Positions 41,828-50,844 of a stretch of DNA of 64,000 nucleotides are shown here, piece by piece; position 1 is the stretch's first letter; the number at the start of each line of letters is the position of its first letter. Under the pieces are notes generated by a model that was not told where the DNA came from, ran no database searches, and saw only the letters and a list, made by a program, of their open reading frames with translations. The position numbers were made by a program, and so were the translations under genes. Source of the stretch: Flavobacterium sp. LC2016-23 (GTDB lineage: Bacteria; Bacteroidota; Bacteroidia; Flavobacteriales; Flavobacteriaceae); the NCBI RefSeq assembly GCF_009674775.1, contig NZ_WKKE01000011.1, positions 116,494 through 180,493 of the forward strand. Direction: 5' to 3'.

Positions 41828-44017
41828 ATGGAAATGGAACAGTTTTATTATGACAACAAAATTGTAAAAAAATTCATTTACGCTACGATCCTTTTTGGAG
41901 TCGTCGGAATGCTGGTGGGGCTTACTTTAGCAGTTATGTATCTTTTTCCTAACATGACCGACGGGATTTCGTGGTTAAGTTATGGACGATTGAGACCTTT
42001 GCACACCAATGCAGTAATTTTTGCTTTTGTAGGGAATGCCTTTTTTGCAGGTTTGTACTATTCGCTTCAACGTTTGCTAAAAGCCAGAATGTTTAGCGAT
42101 TTTCTAAGTAATCTTCATTTTTGGGGATGGCAGCTTATTATAGTCGCCGCTGCAGTTACGCTGCCTCTTGGATATACATCTTCTAAAGAATATGCTGAAC
42201 TTGAATGGCCGATTGATATTGCAATCGCGCTGATCTGGGTGGTAATGGGGATTAATATGATTGGTACCATGTTGCGTCGACGCGAGCGCCATTTGTATGT
42301 AGCGATCTGGTTTTATCTTGCCACATTTGTTACCGTTGCTGTTTTGCATATCTTTAATAATATCGAATTGCCGGTTTCAGCCTTAAAAAGCTACTCTGTT
42401 TACGCCGGAGTTCAGGATGCTTTAGTACAGTGGTGGTACGGCCATAATGCTGTTGCTTTTTTCCTTACCACACCATTTTTAGGTCTGATGTATTATTTTG
42501 TTCCGAAGGTAGCCAACAGACCTGTTTATTCTTATCGCTTATCGATTATACATTTCTGGTCCTTAATTTTTATATACATCTGGGCAGGACCACATCACTT
42601 ATTGTATTCTGCTTTGCCCAATTGGGCCCAGAATTTAGGAGTAGCATTTTCTGTAATGCTTATCGCGCCATCGTGGGGAGGTATGATTAATGGTCTTTTA
42701 ACATTGAGAGGTGCCTGGGATAAAGTTCGTGAAGAACCGGTTTTAAAATTCTTTGTAGTAGCTATTACAGGATACGGAATGGCCACCTTTGAAGGACCAA
42801 TGCTTTCTTTAAAAAATGTAAATGCTATTGCCCATTATACCGATTGGATTATTGCTCACGTACACGTTGGAGCATTAGCCTGGAACGGATTCATGTCATT
42901 CGGTATTATTTATTGGTTGGTTCCCAGAATGACCAAAAGTACATTGTTCTCGAATAAACTGGCCAATTTTCATTTCTGGATCGGAACTTTAGGAATTATC
43001 CTTTATGCCTTACCCATGTATGTAGCTGGTTTTCTTCAGGCATCCATGTGGAAACAATTTAATCCCGATGGTACTTTAACTTATGGAAATTTCCTTGAAA
43101 CAGTAACTCAGATTATGCCAATGTACTGGATGAGAGCTATTGGTGGTACTTTGTATTTGGTTGGTATGCTTGTATTGGTTTATAATATCATAATGACAGT
43201 AAGAGCGGGTGAGCCGGTAGAAGATGAATTAGCTCAGGCTCCTGCTTTACAACGAATCAGCACTAACAGACTTAATGGAGAAAAATTCCATTCCTGGTTA
43301 GAAAGAAGACCAATTCAGTTAACCATTTTAGCAACAGTTGCTATTTTAATTGGAGGAATAATTCAGATTGTACCAACAATTATGGTCAAATCAAATATTC
43401 CGACCATTTCAAGTGTAAAACCGTATACACCATTAGAGCTCGAAGGACGTGATTTATACATCCGTGAAGGCTGCGTGGGCTGTCACTCACAATCAGTTCG
43501 TCCGTTTAGAAGCGAGGTAGAACGTTATGGCCCACAATCGAAAGCAGGTGAGTTTGTTTACGATCATCCATTCCTTTGGGGATCAAAACGTACAGGTCCC
43601 GATTTGTTAAGAGTTGGAGGAAAATATAATGATAACTGGCATTTTAATCACTTTTGGAATCCGCAAAGTATTTCAGCAGGTTCAATTATGCCGGGTTACA
43701 AATGGTTGTTTGATAATAAACCAATGGATATTTCATTAACTCAAAGAAAAATGAAAGCAATGGTTTCACTTGGAGTTCCTTATACAGATAATGAAGTAGC
43801 AAATGCGCAGCAGCTATTAAGAACTCAGGCAATCGCTATAGAGAAAAACTTGGAAAATGATCCTGATTTTGTAAAAAGTTATGAGGACAGTAAGAAAAAA
43901 GCAGCTGCTAAAGGCGAAAAATTTACCCCGATGAACGAAAGGGAGATTGTAGCGCTAATTGCCTATATACAAAGGCTTGGTACAGATATAAAAGTAAAAG
44001 AAACCGCTAAAAAATAA
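41828..44017 (+). CDS. ccoN: Fused cbb3 cytochrome oxidase subunits I and II (CcoNO)
   Basis: The catalytic core of the high-affinity terminal oxidase that reduces oxygen to water. The first ~490 residues are the 12-helix CcoN; heme and CuB histidines lie in LRPLHTNAVIFAF (low-spin heme), WWYGHNAVAFFLT, GPHHLLYSALP and DWIIAHVHVGALAWNG. After a linker, CcoO begins with a helix near 490-515 and a c-type heme site C549-V-G-C552-H553, with methionine candidates in SIMPGYKWL. The 729-residue length and continuous frame show a true fusion, as reported for Bacteroidota. Confidence 0.93.
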   Translation: MEMEQFYYDNKIVKKFIYATILFGVVGMLVGLTLAVMYLFPNMTDGISWLSYGRLRPLHTNAVIFAFVGNAFFAGLYYSLQRLLKARMFSDFLSNLHFWGWQLIIVAAAVTLPLGYTSSKEYAELEWPIDIAIALIWVVMGINMIGTMLRRRERHLYVAIWFYLATFVTVAVLHIFNNIELPVSALKSYSVYAGVQDALVQWWYGHNAVAFFLTTPFLGLMYYFVPKVANRPVYSYRLSIIHFWSLIFIYIWAGPHHLLYSALPNWAQNLGVAFSVMLIAPSWGGMINGLLTLRGAWDKVREEPVLKFFVVAITGYGMATFEGPMLSLKNVNAIAHYTDWIIAHVHVGALAWNGFMSFGIIYWLVPRMTKSTLFSNKLANFHFWIGTLGIILYALPMYVAGFLQASMWKQFNPDGTLTYGNFLETVTQIMPMYWMRAIGGTLYLVGMLVLVYNIIMTVRAGEPVEDELAQAPALQRISTNRLNGEKFHSWLERRPIQLTILATVAILIGGIIQIVPTIMVKSNIPTISSVKPYTPLELEGRDLYIREGCVGCHSQSVRPFRSEVERYGPQSKAGEFVYDHPFLWGSKRTGPDLLRVGGKYNDNWHFNHFWNPQSISAGSIMPGYKWLFDNKPMDISLTQRKMKAMVSLGVPYTDNEVANAQQLLRTQAIAIEKNLENDPDFVKSYEDSKKKAAAKGEKFTPMNEREIVALIAYIQRLGTDIKVKETAKK

Positions 44018-44022
44018 GGGTT

Positions 44023-44199
44023 ATGTTCGAACAAATAAAACACAATATGGAGAATATCAAGGGTATAGAAATTTACCCGATTCTCTCCCTTCTGATATTC
44101 TTTTTCTTTTTCGTAGGCTTAGCCTTTTGGGTGTTCTCTTATAAAAAAGAAAAGATACAGGAAATGAGTGAAATTCCTTTAGATGAAGGATTAGTTTAA
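44023..44199 (+). CDS. ccoQ: Small subunit CcoQ-like membrane protein
   Basis: A 58-residue protein too short for usual thresholds, located between ccoNO and ccoP with 5 and 18 bp spacers. It reads MFEQIKHNMENIKGIEIYPI and then a single helix LSLLIFFFFFVGLAFWVFSY (21-40), ending KKEKIQEMSEIPLDEGLV. Position, single helix and small size match CcoQ/FixQ, which stabilises the oxidase. It is the only gene in this gap. Confidence 0.85.
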   Translation: MFEQIKHNMENIKGIEIYPILSLLIFFFFFVGLAFWVFSYKKEKIQEMSEIPLDEGLV

Positions 44200-44217
44200 T
44201 TTCAAAAGATAATAAAA

Positions 44218-45153
44218 ATGAAAAAATATTTCCCGGTATATGTAAGAGTCCCTGTAATTTTCTTCATCGTCTTTGCTTTGATGGAATATTTTATAGACTC
44301 CGGTGACAGACCTGCATTTATAAAATATCCAATGGTTTCGGTCTTCTTATTTGTATTCCTGTTTATTCTGATTGCTATAGAAATTACATTAAGTGCCGTT
44401 AATCGCGTGATGTATCAATTGATGACACCAGAAGAAAAGGCAAAAGCAGCCTACGAAAATAGTTTGCCTTTTAAGGAAAGCGACTGGTATAAAAACCTGA
44501 TGCAAAAACTTACGAGAACACAACCAATTGAAAGAGAAGGTGATTTATTAATGGATCATGATTATGATGGAATTAAAGAATTGGATAATAATTTGCCACC
44601 CTGGTGGGTCTATTTATTCTACATCTGTATTGTTTTTGGAGTGGTTTATGTGGCTCGTTATGAGGTCTTCGGAGGAGATGATCAGGAAACAGAACTCAAA
44701 AAAGAAATGGCGCAGGCAAAAATTGATGTTGAAGATTATTTAAAGACAGCTCCGGATTTAATGGATGAAAAAACGGTTGTTTTATTAACGGATGCACCAA
44801 GTTTAGGAGCGGGGAAAGAAATTTTTACTACCAATTGTGCCGCTTGTCACCGTGCCGATGCAGGTGGGCAAATTGGACCCAATCTGACAGATGATCACTG
44901 GATATTAGGTGGCGGAATTAAGAATTTATTCCATACTATAACCAATGGTGGGCGTGATGGAAAAGGAATGATTTCCTGGAAAGGAACTTTAAAACCTAAA
45001 GAAATTCAAAAAGTGGCAAGTTATATTTTGTCTCTGCAGGGAAGTAATCCGAAAGATCCGAAAGAACCTCAGGGTGAAATCTGGGTGGATAAAAATGCTT
45101 CAAAAAAAGATACAGCAGAAAACAAAAAGGTTGATAGTACCCAAGTTAAATAA
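44218..45153 (+). CDS. ccoP: cbb3 oxidase cytochrome c subunit CcoP, monoheme form
   Basis: Delivers electrons to the CcoN active site. It is 311 residues. Two N-terminal helices (about 10-25 and 37-62) and a third at 125-145 (PPWWVYLFYICIVFGVVYVAR) precede the periplasmic cytochrome c domain with a single C207-A-A-C210-H211 motif and axial Met in GKGMISWKG. Proteobacterial CcoP carries two hemes; only one is present here. The last 25 residues are charged (KKDTAENKKVDSTQVK). Confidence 0.9.
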   Translation: MKKYFPVYVRVPVIFFIVFALMEYFIDSGDRPAFIKYPMVSVFLFVFLFILIAIEITLSAVNRVMYQLMTPEEKAKAAYENSLPFKESDWYKNLMQKLTRTQPIEREGDLLMDHDYDGIKELDNNLPPWWVYLFYICIVFGVVYVARYEVFGGDDQETELKKEMAQAKIDVEDYLKTAPDLMDEKTVVLLTDAPSLGAGKEIFTTNCAACHRADAGGQIGPNLTDDHWILGGGIKNLFHTITNGGRDGKGMISWKGTLKPKEIQKVASYILSLQGSNPKDPKEPQGEIWVDKNASKKDTAENKKVDSTQVK

Positions 45154-45161
45154 TAAAAATC

Positions 45162-46580
45162 ATGTCAAATTTACCAGACGAAGCATTTAGAGATACCATT
45201 GGAACAATTGATGAAGGTGGTAAGCGAAAATTTATTTTTCCCAAAAAACCGTCTGGTAAGTTTTATGAATACAGAAAATGGGTTAGCTATGTATTACTTG
45301 CCATTTTAATTGCTAATCCATTTATAAAAGTAAATGGTAATCAGTTTATGATGTTCAACGTTCTCGAACGTCGGTTTAATATTTTTGGTTTCCCGTTTTG
45401 GCCTCAGGATTTTTATCTTTTTGTGATATCAATGCTTGTGGGAGTGGTTTTTGTCATCTTGTTTACTGTTGTTTTTGGAAGAATTTTTTGTGGATGGATT
45501 TGTCCTCAAACGATCTTTTTGGAAATGGTTTTTCGAAGAATTGAGTATTGGATTGACGGAGATCGTGGTGCACAATTGCGTTTATCCAGACAAAAATGGG
45601 ACGGTGAAAAAATTCGCAAAAGAGTATTAAAATGGTTTGTGTTTTTTTTAATTTCTTTTGGAATTGCCAATGTATTTCTGGCTTATCTGGTCGGAAGTGA
45701 TACATTGTTCCTAATGATGGAGCAGGGACCTGTTGTGCAAGCGAGTAATTTTAGTGCACTACTTATTTTTACAGCTGTTTTCTATTTTGTTTTTGTATGG
45801 TTTCGGGAGCAGGTTTGTATTATTGCCTGCCCTTATGGTCGTTTACAAGGTGTGCTTTTAGACAATAAATCAATAAATGTTGCCTACGATTTTGTTCGGG
45901 GTGAAAAAGAAACCGGTCGTTCAAAATTCAATAAAAAGGAAGACAGAGCTTCAACAGGAAAAGGCGATTGTATAGATTGCCACCAATGTGTTCATGTTTG
46001 TCCGATGGGAATTGATATTAGAAACGGAACACAGCTGGAATGTACCAACTGTACTGCTTGTATTGATGAATGTGATGCTATCATGGAAAATATCGGTTTG
46101 CCCAAAGGCCTTATCCGATATGCTTCTGAAGATGAAATCGAGAAAAAAGAACCTTTTAAATTCACTGCCAGAATGAAAGGCTATACAGCAGTCTTGCTTA
46201 TTTTGCTAAGCGTGTTTGTTGGAATGTTGTTTTTAAGAACAGATGTTCAGGCCATTATTTTACGTTTACCGGGACAACTTTTCCAACACAAAGGAGCAAA
46301 AATAAGCAATGTGTATACCTATAAGATTGTGAATAAAACAATGAAAGACTACCACGATATTCATTTTGAATTAATAGAACAGAAAGGGGATATTAAAAAC
46401 GTAGGAAATCAACATTTTAAAGTGCTGAAAGAAGGAATTTCGCAGGGAACACTATTTATAGAAATTGATCAGGCACTTTTAGAAAGTGATAAGACCAAAG
46501 TGAAAATTGGAGTTTATAACGGAAATCAGTTGTTGGAAACTTCCACAACAAACTTTTTGGGGCCAAGGAGTTTTAATTAA
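45162..46580 (+). CDS. ccoG: cbb3 oxidase accessory ferredoxin-like protein CcoG/FixG
   Basis: A membrane protein with two 4Fe-4S clusters that reduces copper for cbb3 assembly. It is 472 residues. Helices occupy about 40-60, 85-110, 155-180, 195-215 and 340-360. Cluster cysteines lie in CIDCHQCVHVCPMGIDI and CTNCTACIDECD (about 270-300), with further cysteine motifs CGWICPQT and IIACPYGR. The C-terminal domain (about 370-472) is a beta sandwich. Fits the ccoP-ccoG-ccoH order. Confidence 0.92.
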   Translation: MSNLPDEAFRDTIGTIDEGGKRKFIFPKKPSGKFYEYRKWVSYVLLAILIANPFIKVNGNQFMMFNVLERRFNIFGFPFWPQDFYLFVISMLVGVVFVILFTVVFGRIFCGWICPQTIFLEMVFRRIEYWIDGDRGAQLRLSRQKWDGEKIRKRVLKWFVFFLISFGIANVFLAYLVGSDTLFLMMEQGPVVQASNFSALLIFTAVFYFVFVWFREQVCIIACPYGRLQGVLLDNKSINVAYDFVRGEKETGRSKFNKKEDRASTGKGDCIDCHQCVHVCPMGIDIRNGTQLECTNCTACIDECDAIMENIGLPKGLIRYASEDEIEKKEPFKFTARMKGYTAVLLILLSVFVGMLFLRTDVQAIILRLPGQLFQHKGAKISNVYTYKIVNKTMKDYHDIHFELIEQKGDIKNVGNQHFKVLKEGISQGTLFIEIDQALLESDKTKVKIGVYNGNQLLETSTTNFLGPRSFN

Positions 46581-46591
46581 AATATACTACC

Positions 46592-47041
46592 ATGAAAATT
46601 AGCTGGGGAACAGGAATCGTAATCGCTTTTGGATTATTTATGACCTTTATTCTGTATTTTGTTTTTGAAGTGCAATCGAATAGTAAATATGATAACGACC
46701 TCGTTGTTGAAGAATATTACAAACATGATTCGCATTTTCAGGATGAAATGACACGAATTCAAAATGCGCACGATCTAAAGGAGAAGCCTTCTCTGGTTTA
46801 TACGAATGAAGGTTTGAAAATAACATTTCCCAATACATTTTCAAGTGAAAAAATAAAAGGGAATGTATTATTATATCGTCCATCAAACAAAAAATTTGAT
46901 TTTAATACCTCAATTGCATTGATTGGTAATTCTTTGGTAATTCCTCAGAAAAAATTAATTAAAGGACGTTGGGATGTCAATATGGAATGGCAGTACAATG
47001 GGATGAAATATTTGTCTAAGGAAGTCATTTATGTAAATTAA
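46592..47041 (+). CDS. ccoH: cbb3 oxidase assembly protein CcoH/FixH
   Basis: A 149-residue protein with one N-terminal helix (about 5-27) and a periplasmic domain (28-149) with VEEYYKHDSHFQDEMTR and KGRWDVNMEWQYNG, which match FixH. It sits between ccoG and the SafE-like gene with 11-bp spacers, and helps insert copper into CcoN. Confidence 0.87.
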   Translation: MKISWGTGIVIAFGLFMTFILYFVFEVQSNSKYDNDLVVEEYYKHDSHFQDEMTRIQNAHDLKEKPSLVYTNEGLKITFPNTFSSEKIKGNVLLYRPSNKKFDFNTSIALIGNSLVIPQKKLIKGRWDVNMEWQYNGMKYLSKEVIYVN

Positions 47042-47052
47042 TAAACAGCAAA

Positions 47053-47754
47053 ATGTTGTATTCGGCTTTTATATTTGGACTGATTAGTAGTTTTCACTGC
47101 ATTGGAATGTGTGGGCCAATTGCTATGATGTTACCGGTCGATCGCCAGAACGAGGCAAAAAAAGTAACTCAAATTGTAACCTATCATTTGGGAAGATTAA
47201 CAGCTTATTCGGCGATTGGATTAATTTTTGGTTTGTTGGGAAGAGTTTTTTTTCTGGCAGGATTACAACAAAAACTTTCCATTTTTATTGGTTTGGCCAT
47301 GATACTTGTGGTTTTAACCCCGGAAAAGATATTCTCAAAATACAACTTTTCAAAACCCGTGTATAAAATCATTTCAAAAATAAAATCAGGTTTAGGAGCT
47401 CATTTTAAAAACAGAAGCTACAAATCACTTTTTATAATTGGCTTGCTAAACGGATTTCTCCCTTGTGGAATGGTTTATGTAGCTTTATTCGGGGCTATAG
47501 CAATGCAAAGTGCCGGCTTTGGAGTTTTGTATATGCTTTTGTTCGGATTAGGAACCGTGCCTTTAATGACAATTGTCTTATACATCAATTCTGTAATAAA
47601 AGCATCTTTTCGAAATAGGATTCAAAAAGTAATTCCTTATGTAGCTGTGGTCATTGGAGTGCTGTTTATATTAAGAGGTTTAGGATTGGGAATTCCTTAT
47701 ATATCTCCGTCAAATATGAGTTTATTTGTACAGCAGACTCCAAATTGCCATTAA
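47053..47754 (+). CDS. Sulfite exporter TauE/SafE-family protein (CcoH-linked)
   Basis: A 233-residue membrane protein. The N-terminus has SSFHCIGMCGPIAMM with the HCxGMCG motif of the UreH/SafE-like group, which is often found at the end of cco operons and linked to copper or heme handling. Six hydrophobic segments are seen (about 1-25, 45-65, 70-90, 130-150, 155-180, 195-215). FLPCGMVYVALFGA is a second conserved motif. It is the last gene of the cco operon. Confidence 0.88.
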   Translation: MLYSAFIFGLISSFHCIGMCGPIAMMLPVDRQNEAKKVTQIVTYHLGRLTAYSAIGLIFGLLGRVFFLAGLQQKLSIFIGLAMILVVLTPEKIFSKYNFSKPVYKIISKIKSGLGAHFKNRSYKSLFIIGLLNGFLPCGMVYVALFGAIAMQSAGFGVLYMLLFGLGTVPLMTIVLYINSVIKASFRNRIQKVIPYVAVVIGVLFILRGLGLGIPYISPSNMSLFVQQTPNCH

Positions 47755-47765
47755 AAATAATTGTA

Positions 47766-49130
47766 TTAAATAGTCATCGAAAACAAATTGGTTTCCGGTG
47801 ATTTTCTTTTTAAATGCAGATCAAAAGCCATACATACATTACGGACAAAAGGTCTTCCGGCTTCCGTAATTTTGATTTTAGTTTCTTCAATACAAATCAA
47901 ATTATCCTTTTCCATTTCTTGCAAATTCAGCAAAACGTCCGGAAGTTCATCAAAATAAAGGTTTTCAGTATTCCAGGAGGTCTCAAATTCACAAGTTAAA
48001 TTTAAGATGTGTTTTCTAATAATCAGATCTTCAGTAGTAAGGATATGGCCTTTCACGACGGGCAATTTATCCCATTCCAGTAATTGATAATAATCTTCGA
48101 TATTTTTAGTGTTTTGCGCAAAACTGTACCAGCTGTCACTAATAGAAGAAACTCCTAATCCGATCATAAGCTTAGTTTTAGAAGCACTATAACCCATGAA
48201 ATTTCTATGCAGTTTATTGTTTTGTGAGGCTTTGTATAAACTATCAGAAGTTAAGGCAAAATGATCCATTCCAATTTCGTGATAACCGTTTTTCGAAAGC
48301 AATTGTTTGCCAATTTCATACAGTTTTCGTTTTTCGGCATCTTTCGGAAGGTTTTCTTCATTAAAGCCACGTTGGCCGTTTCCTTTTATCCAGGGTACAT
48401 GAGCATAGCTGTAAAAAGCCAGTCGGTCCGGTTTTAGGGAATTTGTTTTCTCCACGGTATCCACTATATTTTCGATATTCTGAAAAGGCAAACCAAAGAT
48501 CAGATCGTGACCGATAGAAGTATAGCCAATTTCTTTAGCCCAAAAGGTTACTTTCGCCACATTGTGAAAAGGCTGTATTCTATGAATTGCTTTCTGAACT
48601 TTTTCGGCATAATCCTGAACACCAAAACTTACCCTTCGAAAACCCAGCTCATATAATTTTTTAAGCTGTTCATAGGTTGTATTATTTGGATGGCCTTCAA
48701 AACTAAATTCATAATGCTCCGCTTTATTAGCAAAGCAAAAAATACCATTTATCAGATGCTCTAAATTATTAGTGGAAAAAAAGGTAGGTGTGCCCCCGCC
48801 TAAATGAATTTCTTTTATAAGTGGTCTTTCCGGCAGTAATTTGCAATATAAACTCCATTCTTTTAAAAGGGCTTTTATATAGGTTTCCTCAACTGAATGG
48901 TTTTTCGTAATTCGTTTATTGCAGCCACAAAAGGTACACATGCTTTCGCAAAAAGGCAAGTGTATGTACAGACTAATTCCGTTTTCAGAATTGCTTTCTG
49001 AAAATGCCTTCTGAAAGGATTCTATCCATTTTTGCTCTGTAAAATTGCTTTCATCCCAATACGGAACTGTTGGATAACTGGTATATCTCGGACCAGGAAC
49101 GTTGTATTTTTGAGTGAGGGAAATTTTCAT
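47766..49130 (-). CDS. hemN: Oxygen-independent coproporphyrinogen III oxidase HemN
   Basis: A radical-SAM enzyme of heme synthesis for low oxygen. The ATG at 49130 (MKISLTQKYNVPGPRYTSYPT) gives the family N-terminus; an upstream ATG adds 8 residues. The 4Fe-4S site is C61-x3-C65-x2-C68 in CESMCTFCGC. The GGGTPTF motif (about 120) and HPNNTTYEQL follow. It is 454 residues. Convergent with the cco operon, it has its own FNR-like site. Confidence 0.92.
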   Translation of the reverse strand: MKISLTQKYNVPGPRYTSYPTVPYWDESNFTEQKWIESFQKAFSESNSENGISLYIHLPFCESMCTFCGCNKRITKNHSVEETYIKALLKEWSLYCKLLPERPLIKEIHLGGGTPTFFSTNNLEHLINGIFCFANKAEHYEFSFEGHPNNTTYEQLKKLYELGFRRVSFGVQDYAEKVQKAIHRIQPFHNVAKVTFWAKEIGYTSIGHDLIFGLPFQNIENIVDTVEKTNSLKPDRLAFYSYAHVPWIKGNGQRGFNEENLPKDAEKRKLYEIGKQLLSKNGYHEIGMDHFALTSDSLYKASQNNKLHRNFMGYSASKTKLMIGLGVSSISDSWYSFAQNTKNIEDYYQLLEWDKLPVVKGHILTTEDLIIRKHILNLTCEFETSWNTENLYFDELPDVLLNLQEMEKDNLICIEETKIKITEAGRPFVRNVCMAFDLHLKRKSPETNLFSMTI

Positions 49131-49151
49131 AAAAGTGTATTTTGGATTTAT

Positions 49152-49159
49152 CAAAAATA
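49152..49159 (-). promoter_or_regulatory. TAnnTTTG -7 element of hemN
   Basis: TATTTTTG on the minus strand, 21 bp before the hemN ATG. Confidence 0.6.
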
Positions 49160-49180
49160 CGGAGTAGGACTAAGAGATAA

Positions 49181-49196
49181 AATGATAATTGTCATA
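49181..49196. promoter_or_regulatory. FNR-like palindrome upstream of hemN
   Basis: AATGATAATTGTCATA (minus strand TATGACAATTATCATT). Its centre (49188.5) is 36.5 bp from the last G of the hemN -7 element, as at ccoS. Confidence 0.75.
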
Positions 49197-49205
49197 TTAG
49201 GGCTA

Positions 49206-49233
49206 TAAAAAAAGAGACCCATAATTGGGTCTC
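49206..49233 (-). terminator. Intrinsic terminator
   Basis: On the minus strand GAGACCC-AATTAT-GGGTCTC is followed by T7. It terminates the gene at 49257-49727 before hemN. Confidence 0.85.
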
Positions 49234-49256
49234 CCGGGTGAATTAAATAACTAACA

Positions 49257-49727
49257 TTAAATAGAATCCTGAATGATTTTAAGCCATTTTTTTGCAAACA
49301 TATGATCTTGATAGGCACTTATTTGTTTGATACGGTCGTCATCGAAATCATAGAAAGGAATTACGATTTTCCTTGAGGTTTCCTTTTCCTGAAATTCAAA
49401 ATCAATTTTCAGTATGGTATCTGAGTGTGAGTCAGAAGTTAAAACCAGCTTGCAGGATGAAACCGTTTTTAAGTCAACATATATTGATTCCTGTTGATTT
49501 GGATTGAAATTCATCAGAATGAACTTTCTGTTTTTCTGATCTATGGTAAGCGTTTTGTTGCTTTGAGATTCTGTTAAATCAAAATCCTGAGGGCGATTTG
49601 GATTAAATCTTTTTTTGATATCTAAAATTTTTGCTTTGTTGACTGCACTTGTCCTGGCAGAGAAATATACGGGGATGGCTACTATGATCGCGATCACAAT
49701 ACCAATTATAGTTACACTTGTATCCAT
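49257..49727 (-). CDS. Membrane-anchored protein, unknown function
   Basis: A 156-residue protein I do not recognise. It has an N-terminal transmembrane helix (about residues 5-25, TIIGIVIAIIVAIPVYFSA), followed by a soluble beta-rich domain with FNPNRPQDFDLTESQSNKTL and IPFYDFDDDRIKQISAYQDH. The helix with an uncleaved character suggests a cytoplasmic anchor. Monocistronic with its own terminator. Confidence 0.7.
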   Translation of the reverse strand: MDTSVTIIGIVIAIIVAIPVYFSARTSAVNKAKILDIKKRFNPNRPQDFDLTESQSNKTLTIDQKNRKFILMNFNPNQQESIYVDLKTVSSCKLVLTSDSHSDTILKIDFEFQEKETSRKIVIPFYDFDDDRIKQISAYQDHMFAKKWLKIIQDSI

Positions 49728-49831
49728 TTTTTTTGTATTAATTGAATGAAATGATAAACGGTCTTCGTTTTGAAAACAGTTTAATGATCTGGAAAGAAAC
49801 GATTCTTCCGATTAAGGATTCAAAAAATCAA

Positions 49832-50179
49832 TTACCAAAAATAATGAAAGGGGAATAGCAGCAGTAATACTTTTTTACTCTGGTTTAAATGTTGATTGGC
49901 AAAGTTTGTTACTGATTTTACAGCCTGATGAGCTGGAATAATCATCAATATAGCGTCAAACCATTTTGCTACGACTGTGTAGTTTGTTTTGACATTTGCA
50001 GCAAAATGATAACTTGCCTGAGGTTGTATAAACGCTGAAGAATCGGGTATTTCAATAGAGAACGTTGAATCCGTTTTTTGGGTTTCTGTTTTTTCCACAA
50101 CAATAGTGTTCGCCTGAGAAGCGAAGAAAGCTATAATCAAAAGTGAAACAAAAATAACGGTTTTACGAATCCGGTTCAT
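49832..50179 (-). CDS. Small exported protein, unknown function
   Basis: A 115-residue protein with a signal peptide or single helix (MNRIRKTVIFVSLLIIAFFA, about 1-24) and a Thr/Ser-rich middle (KTETQKTDSTF). The C-terminal part is basic and hydrophobic (NQHLNQSKKVLLLLFPFHYF). No family recognised. Intact frame and ATG support coding. Confidence 0.55.
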   Translation of the reverse strand: MNRIRKTVIFVSLLIIAFFASQANTIVVEKTETQKTDSTFSIEIPDSSAFIQPQASYHFAANVKTNYTVVAKWFDAILMIIPAHQAVKSVTNFANQHLNQSKKVLLLLFPFHYFW

Positions 50180-50257
50180 AGCGGCGAAATTAACGCATAA
50201 AACACAATTAAAGAAATTTTACAGGATTAATTAACGCTCAAATGATACTTTATTATC

Positions 50258-50293
50258 TTATCCTCAATGGTTTTTTGATACTATTGAGGATAA
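50258..50293 (-). terminator. Stem-loop after DoxX gene
   Basis: TTATCCTCAAT pairs with ATTGAGGATAA around a 14-base loop. It is downstream of the DoxX stop; the T-run is weak. Confidence 0.65.
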
Positions 50294-50300
50294 AACAATG

Positions 50301-50723
50301 TTATTGTTGCATTTTGAAGTAATAATCAGCGGAGTGTTTTCCTCCTCCGTAAAACAAAAAGAAAACACAGACCAGCAATACTATTACTGCCAGGATTAAG
50401 CTTTCAGAGTGCATGTGTCCTAAAGAGTTGACCAAAACAGCTCCAAATAATATTGGTAATTGTGCTGCTATTGCCCAGCGCGTAAGTAATCCGAAGAAAA
50501 TCATAATTCCTCCAATCATGTGGGCCGGCGCAATGTAATGCAAGAGGAACATTCCGCCTCCGAATTGGTCTATCGGAGAAATTAAATCATGCAGATACTG
50601 AACGTTGGTTACAAATGAAATTCCTTTCATAAATAAAAAAACACCCAATACAATACGTACTAAATCAACTGGTAAATAAGTGTGCGCATTTGCCCATTTA
50701 TTTAAGCTTTTTACATTTTCCAT
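50301..50723 (-). CDS. DoxX-family membrane protein
   Basis: A 140-residue four-helix membrane protein of the DoxX family. LVRIVLGVFLFMKGISF, FLLHYIAPAHMIGGIMIFFGLL and AVIVLLVCVFFLFYGGG are the hydrophobic segments. The family takes part in electron transfer or respiratory quinol reactions, but the role here is not known. It is monocistronic, with a 13-bp inverted repeat just upstream. Confidence 0.85.
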   Translation of the reverse strand: MENVKSLNKWANAHTYLPVDLVRIVLGVFLFMKGISFVTNVQYLHDLISPIDQFGGGMFLLHYIAPAHMIGGIMIFFGLLTRWAIAAQLPILFGAVLVNSLGHMHSESLILAVIVLLVCVFFLFYGGGKHSADYYFKMQQ

Positions 50724-50732
50724 GATACTACG

Positions 50733-50771
50733 TGATTAAAAATTACAGACTAAGTTACTAATTTTTAATCA
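50733..50771. promoter_or_regulatory. 13-bp perfect inverted repeat upstream of DoxX
   Basis: TGATTAAAAATTA (50733-50745) and TAATTTTTAATCA (50759-50771) are exact reverse complements separated by 13 bp, 10-48 bp upstream of the DoxX ATG. Its position suits an operator or a leader hairpin. Confidence 0.5.
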
Positions 50772-50844
50772 TATATTTATTTTTAAGTACCTGAAAATAA
50801 GTTTTTTACTTTTTATTTAACGCATTTTAAGAATGCCTTAAAAG

